From Cellvibrio sp. (GTDB lineage: Bacteria > Pseudomonadota > Gammaproteobacteria > Pseudomonadales > Cellvibrionaceae): 64,000 nt of DNA. The stretch is taken from NCBI GenBank assembly GCA_016712405.1, contig JADJRD010000003.1, positions 486,501 to 550,500 of the forward strand, in the 5' to 3' direction. Numbering within the stretch: position 1 is the stretch's first letter; every line of letters begins with the position of its first letter. Made by a program: the position numbers and the translations under genes. Below, in pieces: positions 54,024 to 62,527 of this stretch. The notes beneath the pieces were generated by a model that had not been told where the DNA came from, ran no database searches, and saw nothing but the letters and a program-made list of their open reading frames with translations.

Positions 54024-55096
54024 TTCGCTGCAAGCGAACCTAAACTCCACTCAATCGCCTCAGCATAAAATTTCTCAGGCAACAAATCACCCAATAAAAT
54101 TAAAGTCTCACGAAGTTCAGTGATGTTATTGCTGACTAAATTAATGTGCCCAACTTTGCGACCGGTACGCACTTCTTTTCCATACCAATAAACTCTTGCG
54201 CAGGAAAGATTTCGCCATTCCGGATTGTACTCAGTGCCGATCAAATTAATCATCACATTTTGTCCGGTAACTTGTGGGGCGGGGGTGGGCATATTGGCGA
54301 TGGCGCGCAGGTGGTATTCGAATTGGCTGATGCTGGCACCGGCTTGTGTCCAGTGGCCTGAGTTGTGAACGCGCGGAGCGAGTTCGTTGATTAATAATTT
54401 GTCGCCGACGCGGAAAGTTTCCATTGCCATAACGCCGACATAATCCAGTGCATTTAATAATTTGCCTAGCATATTTTCTGCTTGAGTTTGCAGATGTTGT
54501 AAACGAGCGAGCGGAGCGATTGAAGAGTATAAAATTCCGTTGAGATGTAAATTCAACGTCAGTGGATAAAAAACACATTCACCATTTGAATTGCGCACAC
54601 CTACCAATGAAATTTCTTCATCAAATTTAATCGCTTGTTCGGCTATGGCTTCGCCTTGCCAATCATCGGGCACTTGATCATCGTCAGTGCGCAACCAATG
54701 TTGACCGCGACCATCGTAACCACCGGTTCTGCGTTTTAATAAAACCGCTTCACCTAGTTGATCACGCAATTCATTCGCCGAAATATTGTTGACAACATTT
54801 CGCCAAGGTGCTGTTGCTAAACCTAAAGAATCAATTAATTCTTTTTGTGTTTTGCGATCGGCCAATCGGCCAAAAACCGATTGATTAATAAATCGTGGAT
54901 GTTGAGCCAGTGCTTTAGTCACCAGCGTGGCTGGCCATTGTTCGCGTTCGGCGGTCACCAGATCATTGGTATTCAAATTCGGCGCAGTGGATTCATCTAT
55001 ATCAACCGGATAAACATCCAAAGCCAAAGGCATGCCTGCATGTTTCAACATGGCACCTAATTGGCCTGCGCCCAAAACCCAAATACGTTGTTTCAT
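54020..55096 (-). CDS. purK: N5-carboxyaminoimidazole ribonucleotide synthase
   Basis: An ATP-grasp enzyme of purine synthesis. 358 residues: IWVLGAGQLGAMLKHAG, LKRRTGGYDGRGQHWLR, FDEEISLVGVRN, ELAPRVHNSGHWT. It lies 22 bases after purE on the same strand, the usual purEK pair. Confidence 0.94.
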   Translation of the reverse strand: MKQRIWVLGAGQLGAMLKHAGMPLALDVYPVDIDESTAPNLNTNDLVTAEREQWPATLVTKALAQHPRFINQSVFGRLADRKTQKELIDSLGLATAPWRNVVNNISANELRDQLGEAVLLKRRTGGYDGRGQHWLRTDDDQVPDDWQGEAIAEQAIKFDEEISLVGVRNSNGECVFYPLTLNLHLNGILYSSIAPLARLQHLQTQAENMLGKLLNALDYVGVMAMETFRVGDKLLINELAPRVHNSGHWTQAGASISQFEYHLRAIANMPTPAPQVTGQNVMINLIGTEYNPEWRNLSCARVYWYGKEVRTGRKVGHINLVSNNITELRETLILLGDLLPEKFYAEAIEWSLGSLAAN

Positions 55097-55118
55097 TTAC
55101 CTGATTCCCTACGACTAG

Positions 55119-55610
55119 CTATTGATCACGAGGATCCGGGTTATCTAAAACGGCCTGTGTTTGTTCCTGACGGAATTGATCAATTTTTGCGGCCAACGCT
55201 GGATCGGTCACGGCGAGAATCTGGCAAGCCAAAAGTCCCGCATTGAAGGCGCCAGCAACGCCAATCGCCAAAGTACCCACGGCAATACCTTTGGGCATTT
55301 GTACTATGGAGTAGAGGCTGTCCATACCACTTAAAGCTTTGCTTTGAACGGGAACACCCAGTACGGGTAGACGCGTATGAGCGGCGACCATGCCCGGTAA
55401 GTGGGCGGCGCCGCCAGCGCCAGCAATAATGACGGCATAGTCATTATCAACAGCAGCTTCAGCGAATTCGGTGAGTTTTTGCGGGGTGCGGTGAGCGGAA
55501 ACCACTTCTGTGTGGTAGTCGACTCCCATTTGTTCGAGTATTTCTACTGCGGCTTGCATGGTGCTCCAATCACTTTTGGAACCCATGATGACTGCAACTT
55601 TTCTTGCCAT
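55119..55610 (-). CDS. purE: N5-carboxyaminoimidazole ribonucleotide mutase
   Basis: Moves the carboxylate in the purine pathway after PurK. 163 residues: VAVIMGSKSDWSTMQAAVEI, SAHRTPQKLTEFA, AGAGGAAHLPGMVAAHTRLP, and SMDSLYSIVQMPKG-like LSGMDSLYSIVQMPKGIAVG. It leads the purEK operon. Confidence 0.95.
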   Translation of the reverse strand: MARKVAVIMGSKSDWSTMQAAVEILEQMGVDYHTEVVSAHRTPQKLTEFAEAAVDNDYAVIIAGAGGAAHLPGMVAAHTRLPVLGVPVQSKALSGMDSLYSIVQMPKGIAVGTLAIGVAGAFNAGLLACQILAVTDPALAAKIDQFRQEQTQAVLDNPDPRDQ

Positions 55611-55680
55611 AGCGATGTGCCTGCGGTCTGTCAGAAAAAGCCGCGCATCTTATCACAGATTAATCTTGTAAGGCCTAGTC

Positions 55681-56628
55681 CTACTCGAGGGACTGATGTT
55701 TGTCTTTGTACAGACTAGGCTCACCCTTAGGCCGGGTTTTAAACCGACGATGCACCCAAAGATATTGTTCGGGCGCCATTCGAATGGCGTTTTCAACAAT
55801 GCTGATGATGCGTTTGGTGTCTTCAAATTTGTCATCAGAGGGAAATTGCTCAAGAGGCGGTTGAATCAGTATGTGATAAGAATTTTCTTCTCGTATGCAA
55901 AAAAATGGAATGACCTTCGCTTTGCCCATGCGTGCAAAATCGGATGTTGAACTAATACAAGCAGCCGTTACCCCAAAAAAGGGTAAAAATAGATTGGATT
56001 TTTCTGCTTTTTTTCCATAATCCTGATCCGGTGCATACCAAACGGCTCGTCCTTTTCGTAAATGTTTTACGACAGTTCTCACATCTTCTGTTTCGATTGC
56101 AGTGGTATCGGAATTAAACCTTTCTCTGCAGCGATGCTGGATAAAATCATAAACTTTATTGTTATGTTCTCTATAGCTACCATCGATAGAATGCTGCAAA
56201 TTTATAAATGATGCACCTAAATCGAGATGTGTCGAGTGCATGGTCATAAGTACTACGCCAACACCTTCTGCTTCAGCTGTTTTGAGATGTTCCAATCCTG
56301 TATAGCGAACTCTTTTTTTTAAGCGATTAGCTGAAGCAAACCAAGCAAATCCAATTTCAAAAAAAACCATGCCTAAAGAATTAATGTGTTTTTGTAGAAG
56401 ATCTTTTTGTTGGGATTGATCAAGTTCAGGAAAGCAAAGTTCCAAATTTCGTTTCGCAATCGATATACGTTTTTGACCGAAAATTGAAATTAATTTTGCC
56501 ATTCTTCGGCCTAGCCACATTTGTACGGAATAAGGTAATTGCGCGAGCGACCACCAAATGCCGAAACCAATCCAAGTCAGCCAATATTTTGGAAGTAACA
56601 TGTTTGCAGAAAATTCTGGGTATTTCAT
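55681..56628 (-). CDS. LpxL-type lipid A acyltransferase (HX4D present)
   Basis: A 315-residue membrane-associated acyltransferase of the LpxL/HtrB family, transferring acyl chains onto lipid A. The N-terminal hydrophobic helix is FGIWWSLAQLPYSVQMWLG. The catalytic HX4D is present in VLMTMHSTHLDLGA. YAPDQDYGKK and YLWVHRRFKTRPKGEPS are the family's other blocks. Tandem paralogue of the upstream gene, whose stop overlaps this start by 4 bases. Confidence 0.85.
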   Translation of the reverse strand: MKYPEFSANMLLPKYWLTWIGFGIWWSLAQLPYSVQMWLGRRMAKLISIFGQKRISIAKRNLELCFPELDQSQQKDLLQKHINSLGMVFFEIGFAWFASANRLKKRVRYTGLEHLKTAEAEGVGVVLMTMHSTHLDLGASFINLQHSIDGSYREHNNKVYDFIQHRCRERFNSDTTAIETEDVRTVVKHLRKGRAVWYAPDQDYGKKAEKSNLFLPFFGVTAACISSTSDFARMGKAKVIPFFCIREENSYHILIQPPLEQFPSDDKFEDTKRIISIVENAIRMAPEQYLWVHRRFKTRPKGEPSLYKDKHQSLE

Positions 56629-57569
56629 TTTGTCTGTCTTAATAAATCCGCTGCGTATAAATTCGGAGCGCCTTCAGGTTGATTCTTAAACCTTCGGTGT
56701 ACCCAAAGGTATTGTTCGGGTGCCAGCATAATCATTTTTTCGATATTTGAAACTACCGATTGGGTATCTTGTATCAAATTGTCCGTAGGAAAATTATCTA
56801 AAGGTGGAGAAATAATCAGTTTATAACCGCCTTCTGGTTTGCGAATGGCGCAGACAGAAATCAGTATCGCATTGCCTGATTGCGTCAAGGGACTTGTGGC
56901 CGTAATGCAGGCAGCATTAATTCCAAAAAAGGGTAAAAAAATACTGTGTTTGATTCCATAGTCCTGATCGGGTGCGTACCAAACCGCTCGTCCTTGGCGA
57001 AGTGATTTAATCATCAGTCGCATATTTTTTCTTTCAATGGCTGTCGTTTTTGGATTAAAACGTTTGTGACGACTGATTTGAATAAAATCGTGAACGGGAT
57101 TGGTATGTCGCTTGTAGATACAATCAATAGAATGAAAAATATTGAGAAATGTAATGGCTAATTGCATGTGCGAAAAGTGCACAGTCATAAGAACAACGCC
57201 TTTCCCTTTTGCTTCTGCCTCTTTTAAATATTCAAGGCCTTCAACAGTGACTAATCTGGCTAGACGTTTTTTTGGCCAAAACCAAGCAATGCCCATTTCA
57301 AAAAAAACTTTTCCGAGAGAATCAATATGTTGCCGTAATAATTCTTTTTGTTCACTTTCAGATAAATGTGGAAAACACAATTCAATATTTCGTTTTGCTA
57401 TTGCGATGCGACGTTTGCCAAGACGAGGCATAAGTTGCCCTAAAAGACTGCCCAGTTTCATTTGTACTTTGTATGGGAGCTGTGCTAATAACCACCAAAT
57501 GCCAAAACCAAACCAGGTTGACCAATACTGGGGATAAAATAATCGATAATCAAAGGAAGGAGCGTTCAT
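56625..57569 (-). CDS. LpxL-type acyltransferase paralogue (catalytic acid replaced)
   Basis: A 314-residue paralogue of the downstream acyltransferase, sharing WFGFGIWWLLAQLPYKVQMK, YAPDQDYGIKH and YLWVHRRFKNQPEGAP. In the catalytic motif the acidic residue of HX4D/E is a glutamine (VHFSHMQLAI), so activity may be lost or changed. It overlaps the next gene by 4 bases (ATGA-type). It probably lies at the inner membrane. Lipid A or related lipid is the likely substrate class. Confidence 0.82.
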   Translation of the reverse strand: MNAPSFDYRLFYPQYWSTWFGFGIWWLLAQLPYKVQMKLGSLLGQLMPRLGKRRIAIAKRNIELCFPHLSESEQKELLRQHIDSLGKVFFEMGIAWFWPKKRLARLVTVEGLEYLKEAEAKGKGVVLMTVHFSHMQLAITFLNIFHSIDCIYKRHTNPVHDFIQISRHKRFNPKTTAIERKNMRLMIKSLRQGRAVWYAPDQDYGIKHSIFLPFFGINAACITATSPLTQSGNAILISVCAIRKPEGGYKLIISPPLDNFPTDNLIQDTQSVVSNIEKMIMLAPEQYLWVHRRFKNQPEGAPNLYAADLLRQTK

Positions 57570-57755
57570 AACTCAAGTCCTGGAAATGGCTGGCGATTAT
57601 ATATCAGGATCATGCATATTTAGGAGTGAGCTTCTGATGATTCCGTTAAGTGTCAGACTATTGAAATTGTCGGTTTGTAGAATATCCGACTGGTTCAAAC
57701 ATAAGTAAATCGTTATGATTTTATCTCCTTCATATTAAATCTAACCGGAAATGTA

Positions 57756-58535
57756 ATGATGAAAAAATTCAATCTGACAAAATGCGGGCTATCTGTTGCT
57801 TTATTAGCCCTGGCGCTGGGTAGTGCGGTTGCGGAAGAGGTTAAGCCTTGGGAGGCCTCTGCGGAATTGGGAATGGTTTCTGCGTCAGGAAATACGGAAG
57901 CTACCAGTTTACAAGCCAAATTGGATGTCAAACAAAATTTAGATAAATGGACTAACTCTTATGTTCTAACAGGCTTAATGAATAAAAGCGAAGTTGAAAA
58001 TGATGACGGCAGTACCACTAATGAAAAAACCGCTGAAAAATATTTTGGTTCCGTAAAAAGTGCTTATGACTTTGGTCGAGAGGCTGATTATTTATTTCTA
58101 TTTGCTTCATATGCTGATGACAAATTTGGTTCTTACCGACGTTATACCACTGTTTCAATCGGTTATGGTTCGCGATTAATCGAACGCGAAACCGTTCAAC
58201 TGGATGCAGAAATCGGTCCTGGTTATGTCACTGGCGAAAAAGTGTTTGAAGATCCCATTCTGCCGGATTATCTGGTTACAGAAGAAGGTTCAATGTTGCG
58301 TGTTGCGGGGGTATTTGCTTGGCAAATTACTAGCAACGCTGAATTTAAACAATCCATCAGTATTGAATCCGCTGAAGATAACCGCCGTACATTATCTGAA
58401 ACATCACTGAGTACAAAGATCAGTGAAGTCATGCAAATGAAAGCCGCATTTGCATTAGCCAGCGACTCTGAAGTTGCACCGGGTAAAGAGAAAACGGATA
58501 CAACAACGTCGATTACCTTGGTTTATAAGTTTTAA
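57756..58535 (+). CDS. DUF481 outer-membrane protein (YdiY-like)
   Basis: A 259-residue secreted protein: a signal peptide ending near GSAVA, then a beta-rich sequence with alternating hydrophobic strands (WEASAELGMVSASGNTEATS, TVSIGYGSRLIERETVQLDA) and a C-terminal TTSITLVYKF typical of an outer-membrane barrel ending in phenylalanine. It matches DUF481 proteins such as YdiY. Function unknown. Confidence 0.8.
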   Translation: MMKKFNLTKCGLSVALLALALGSAVAEEVKPWEASAELGMVSASGNTEATSLQAKLDVKQNLDKWTNSYVLTGLMNKSEVENDDGSTTNEKTAEKYFGSVKSAYDFGREADYLFLFASYADDKFGSYRRYTTVSIGYGSRLIERETVQLDAEIGPGYVTGEKVFEDPILPDYLVTEEGSMLRVAGVFAWQITSNAEFKQSISIESAEDNRRTLSETSLSTKISEVMQMKAAFALASDSEVAPGKEKTDTTTSITLVYKF

Positions 58536-58702
58536 TTTATTGTTGATAGAGCGCAGCTTGCTGAAAATAAGTCGCGCTCTGTCCGCTAATTCGAACTAGC
58601 GTTATGTCGAGAGGATTAGTCAAGACTAAACCTTGAAAGCCACAAATCTCATCTACACTTGCTGTAGTTTTCTTATCCTTGTGATTACTTTGGACTTCTT
58701 AA

Positions 58703-58714
58703 CTTGTATACAAG
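58703..58714. promoter_or_regulatory. 12-bp palindrome upstream of the glucuronidase gene
   Basis: CTTGTATACAAG is a perfect palindrome 52 bases before the ATG of the alpha-glucuronidase gene. Such GTATAC-centred sites are used by GntR- or LacI-family sugar regulators. It lies in a 231-base intergenic stretch that otherwise has only a weak stem (58548-58580). Confidence 0.4.
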
Positions 58715-58766
58715 TCATTGGGTCTTCATAATCACTGATTAAATTAATAAAACTTAAGGTAAAGCA

Positions 58767-60961
58767 ATGAAAGTCAAAGCTATTTTGTGGTTAATCGCTT
58801 GTTATCTCTGTGTTGGAGCGGGTTTTTCCTTTGCTGAAGACGGCTATGATATGTGGTTGAGATATCAACCTGTTACTGATGCCAAGCGGTTGAAAGATTA
58901 CCGAAAAGGCATTGAGCGCTTGGTGGTTGAGGGTGACTCGCCGCAGGCCAAAGTAGTTGTCCAAGAGTTGGAGCGAGGCTTGAGTGGCCTGTTGGCCGAG
59001 CCGATTAAGTCTTCTTCTTATAAGAAGGCCAAGGGTGTGCTGTTAGTCGGCACGCCAACATCATCTGAATTAATTCGCAATGCTGGGTTGGATGCTGAAT
59101 TAAATGGTTTGGGTGATGAAGGTTATTTAATTAAATCCATCAAGCTTAATCAAAAAGATTCGTTGGTGATTGCGGCTAATACAGACACCGCTTTGATTTA
59201 CGGTGCGTTTCATTTTTTGCGTTTATTGCAAACCCAATCGTCAATTGAAAATCTTGCAATAAGTTCCAAACCCAAGCTGCAATATCGTGTCGTGAATCAT
59301 TGGGATAATTTGAATCGTTTGGTTGAGCGGGGTTATGCGGGATTGTCTTTGTGGGAGTGGGGCACTTTGCCGGAATATATTCACCCACGTTACATAGACT
59401 ATGCGCGCATCAATGCATCACTCGGTATTAACGGTACGGTTTTAAATAATGTGAATGCTGATCCGCGTATGTTGAGCGATCAATTTATTCATAAAGTCGC
59501 TGCGCTGGCAGAAGCTTTTCGTCCTTACGGGATAAAAGTTTATGTATCACTGAATTACAACGCGCCGCGTGGATTCGGTGATCTTGAAACTGCAGATCCA
59601 TTAGACCCGCGCGTGCGTGATTGGTGGAAAAAACGCATCGATAAAATTTATTCGATCATTCCGGATTTTGGTGGATTTTTGGTGAAGGCTGATTCGGAAG
59701 GTCAACCTGGCCCGCAAGGTTATGGTCGTAATCATGCGGATGGTGCCAACATGTTGGCCGAAGCGGTTAAACCTTATGGCGGCGTGATTTTCTGGCGAGC
59801 ATTTGTTTACAGTCCAGATATTGGAGACAGATTCCGTGGTGCTTATGATGAATTTAAGCCGCTTGATGGAAAATTTGATGAGAATGTGATTTTACAAATT
59901 AAAAATGGCTGATTGATTTCCAACCGCGTGAACCTTATTCGCCTTTGTTTGCTGCCATGGAAAACACCAACATGATGATGGAATTCCAGGTGTCGCAAGA
60001 ATATTTTGGTTTTAATACACACCTTGCTTATCAAGGAACTTTGTTTGAAGAATCGCTGCGCACGAATACCCATGCTAAAGGTAAAAAATCAGAAATTGGC
60101 GATATTCTCGAAGGAAAAATTTACAAGCATTCACGCACAGGTATGGCAGCTGTTGTGAATCCCGGTACTGATCGCAATTGGACAGGTCATCCTTTCGTGC
60201 AATCAAGTTGGTATTCTTTTGGTCGTTTTGCATGGGATCATCAATTAACAGCGGAAGCTATTGCTGAAGAATGGTCGCGCATGACATTCACCAATGACGA
60301 AAAAGCGTTGGAGCTTTTGAAAAAAATTATGATGGTGTCGCGCGAAGCGGGTGTGAATTATCGCAATCCTTTGGGTCTAACTCATTTGTATCAACAAGGC
60401 GATCACTATGGTCCAGCACCCTGGACGGATGATATGCCGCGCGCGGATTGGAATGCGATTTATTATCACCGCGCTGATGCTGATGGAATTGGTTTTAATC
60501 GCACTAAAACCGGCTCTAACGCGCTGGCTCAATATCCCAAAACATTGTCCGATATTTACGGTGATTTGAATCAAGTTCCTGAAGAGTTAATGCTTTGGTT
60601 TCATCACGTGAATTGGGATCACAAAATGAAATCTGGTCGCACTATGTGGGAGGAATTAGTCCACAAATATTATGAAGGTGTTGATCAAGTTCGTCAGATG
60701 CAAAAAGAATGGAATCAACTCGAAGGTAAAATTGATGCGGATCGTTTTGCCCATGTAAAAGCCTTGTTAAAAATTCAGGAAGGTGAGGCGGTTCGTTGGC
60801 GCGATTCCTGTGTGGTGTATTTCCAATCCATTTCAAAAAGACCTATACCGGCTGGATTGGAAAAACCGGCACATGATTTGGAGTATTACAAAATGTTATC
60901 ACGCATAAACTATATTCCTGATCCATGGCATCCTGCGGGGAATTCGCGTAAGTTGAAATAA
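58767..60961 (+). CDS. agu: Alpha-glucuronidase, GH67 (one apparent frameshift)
   Basis: GH67 enzymes release (4-O-methyl)glucuronic acid from xylo-oligosaccharides during hemicellulose breakdown. Restored length is about 731 residues, as in Cellvibrio japonicus GlcA67A. A signal peptide (ending near SFA) is present. The acid catalyst is at E311 in VKADSEGQPGPQ (E292 in the Cellvibrio enzyme), and the second part has DFQPREP and MMMEFQVSQEYFG with the other two carboxylates. The frame breaks at about 59909-59911 (one base lost in a GGC-TG context), probably a sequencing error. A CE4 deacetylase follows. Confidence 0.9.
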
Positions 60962-61140
60962 AAGACCCCACCCTAACCCTCCCCTTGCCAGGGGAGGGGA
61001 CAAATCTCACTTCGCATTGAGCGGGGGGGGATTAAAAGTTCCTCCCCCTTGCCACAAATTGCAGGAACAATTTGCACAGCGAAGCTGCCCGAAGGGGAAA
61101 CCACAGGAAGTGGTTTATGAACGAGGAGGCGAGGAGGGGG
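60962..61140. repeat. Dispersed GC-rich palindromic repeat, copy 7 (interrupted)
   Basis: It starts as CCCACCCTAACCCTCCCCTT with the CTTGCCAGGGG core and ends in GGCGAGGAGGGGGTGA. The interior between 61000 and 61120 contains extra sequence, including the inverted parts AAATTGCAGG and AACAATTTGC and the pair ACCACAGGAAGTGGT. It separates the glucuronidase and deacetylase genes. Confidence 0.65.
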
Positions 61141-61178
61141 TGAAACACAAACTCCAAAACAAAAACGAGGCAAAAAAA

Positions 61179-61982
61179 ATGAAAAAACAAATCAGTATTT
61201 TGATGATAGGTCTTTTAGCGAGTAGTTTTGCATTCGCTGATGCATCCAATTTTAAATGGCCCAAAGGAAAAAAAGCAGCGGTGAATCTGGCTTACGATGA
61301 TGCTCTGAATTCCCAGTTGGATAACGCCATTCCTGCATTAAACAAATACGGATTCAAAGGCACTTTTTATTTGCAAATGAATAGCGATACTATCGCCAAT
61401 CGTTTGCCTGATTGGCGTGCTGCGGCGAAAAAAGGTCACGAGTTGGCGAACCACAGTTTATTTCATCAGTGTTCAAAAACCGGCCCTGGCCGCGATTGGG
61501 TGTTGGATGATCACAACCTCGACACCATGACTGTCGGGCAAATGAAAGAACAAGTCGTTTTGACCAACGTTATGCTGCATGCAATCGATGGTAAAACAGA
61601 AAGAACCTACACGGCGCCTTGTGTTGATTCTAAAGCTGGTGGACAAAATTATATTGATGCAGTGAAAGATCAATTTATTGCCATTAAATTATCGGGTGGT
61701 GGTGTCGCGCCAGATATGATGAAAGTTGATCCATACAATGTGAGTGTGGATTTTCCGCAAGATCAAACTGCTGATCGTTTGATTGCGTTAGTAAAAGAAG
61801 CGGCTGATAAAGGCACTATGGTTAATTTTACCTTTCACGGAGTTGGCGGCGACCATTTGGTAACCAGTGTGAAAGCGCATGATGATTTGCTGAAGTATTT
61901 GGCTGCCAACAAAGATATTTATTGGGTCGATACCTTTGCGAATATCATGACTCATGTGAAAGCAGAGCAGAAGAAACAATAA
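61179..61982 (+). CDS. Secreted polysaccharide deacetylase (CE4/NodB type)
   Basis: A 267-residue exported enzyme with a signal peptide (MKKQISILMIGLLASSFAFA). The NodB features are intact: YDDALNSQLDNAIPAL with the DD, GTFYLQM, and the metal-binding GHELANHSLFHQCSK. CE4 enzymes remove acetyl groups from xylan, chitin or peptidoglycan; the glucuronidase neighbour suggests acetylxylan. The start is ATG 61179, directly before the signal peptide; the frame runs 54 codons further into the repeat. Confidence 0.85.
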   Translation: MKKQISILMIGLLASSFAFADASNFKWPKGKKAAVNLAYDDALNSQLDNAIPALNKYGFKGTFYLQMNSDTIANRLPDWRAAAKKGHELANHSLFHQCSKTGPGRDWVLDDHNLDTMTVGQMKEQVVLTNVMLHAIDGKTERTYTAPCVDSKAGGQNYIDAVKDQFIAIKLSGGGVAPDMMKVDPYNVSVDFPQDQTADRLIALVKEAADKGTMVNFTFHGVGGDHLVTSVKAHDDLLKYLAANKDIYWVDTFANIMTHVKAEQKKQ

Positions 61983-61997
61983 TTTTTAATTTATTGT

Positions 61998-62019
61998 GGG
62001 CAGGCCCCTGTGCCTGCCC
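61998..62019. terminator. Hairpin between convergent genes
   Basis: GGGCAGGC and GCCTGCCC pair around a 6-base loop, in the 54-base gap between convergent deacetylase and yhbY. No long T-run follows, so intrinsic termination is uncertain. The element also resembles the dispersed GTAGGGGCAGGC repeats of other genomes. Confidence 0.55.
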
Positions 62020-62036
62020 CCTACGGAATTGTCCGA

Positions 62037-62342
62037 TCATCCCCGCAAAATATTCGATAACTTTGGATTGGGTTTTTTATTAGCGCGATAAAGTAAAACT
62101 ACTTTGCCAATTTCCTGAATCAGTTCAACATTGGGCAACTGGATCAATTCCTGAACCAGTTCCTTGCGATCTTCACGCTCAGGATTGGCCAGCTTGACCT
62201 TGATTAATTCATGATCATCCAACGCACGATTGAGTTCGGCGATGACATTGGGGCTGAGTCCGTTACCCGCTATGGTGACGATTGGGTTTAATTTGTGTCC
62301 GATGGTGCGGAATTGTTTTTTGCGGTCAATACTAATGGGCAT
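62037..62342 (-). CDS. yhbY: Ribosome-assembly RNA-binding protein YhbY
   Basis: A 101-residue CRM-domain protein that associates with the large ribosomal subunit precursor. Visible features: RKKQFRTIGHKLNPIVTIAG, NGLSPNVIAELNRALDDHEL, IKVKLANPEREDRKE, and GKVVLLYRANKKPNPKLS. It is divergent from ftsH. The usual rlmE gene between yhbY and ftsH is absent here. Confidence 0.9.
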   Translation of the reverse strand: MPISIDRKKQFRTIGHKLNPIVTIAGNGLSPNVIAELNRALDDHELIKVKLANPEREDRKELVQELIQLPNVELIQEIGKVVLLYRANKKPNPKLSNILRG

Positions 62343-62527
62343 GGTTGAATCCAGATGTTAAAACTTTACGTATTCTACACAGAAGCGGCGCAGAACAGTC
62401 ATAGTTGTCACTTGTATTTAACTATTCATGCCCCATATCCTAGGAAGCTGTAATAAGAGCCTGTAATAAGTTGACTCAATATTTGTCGGTAATTTGATCA
62501 AAATGATCTGTAAATGAGGGTGTATTC

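Noticed and set aside
61017..61178. Longer deacetylase start in the repeat
   Set aside because: A clear signal peptide begins at ATG 61179; the upstream codons come from the palindromic repeat.
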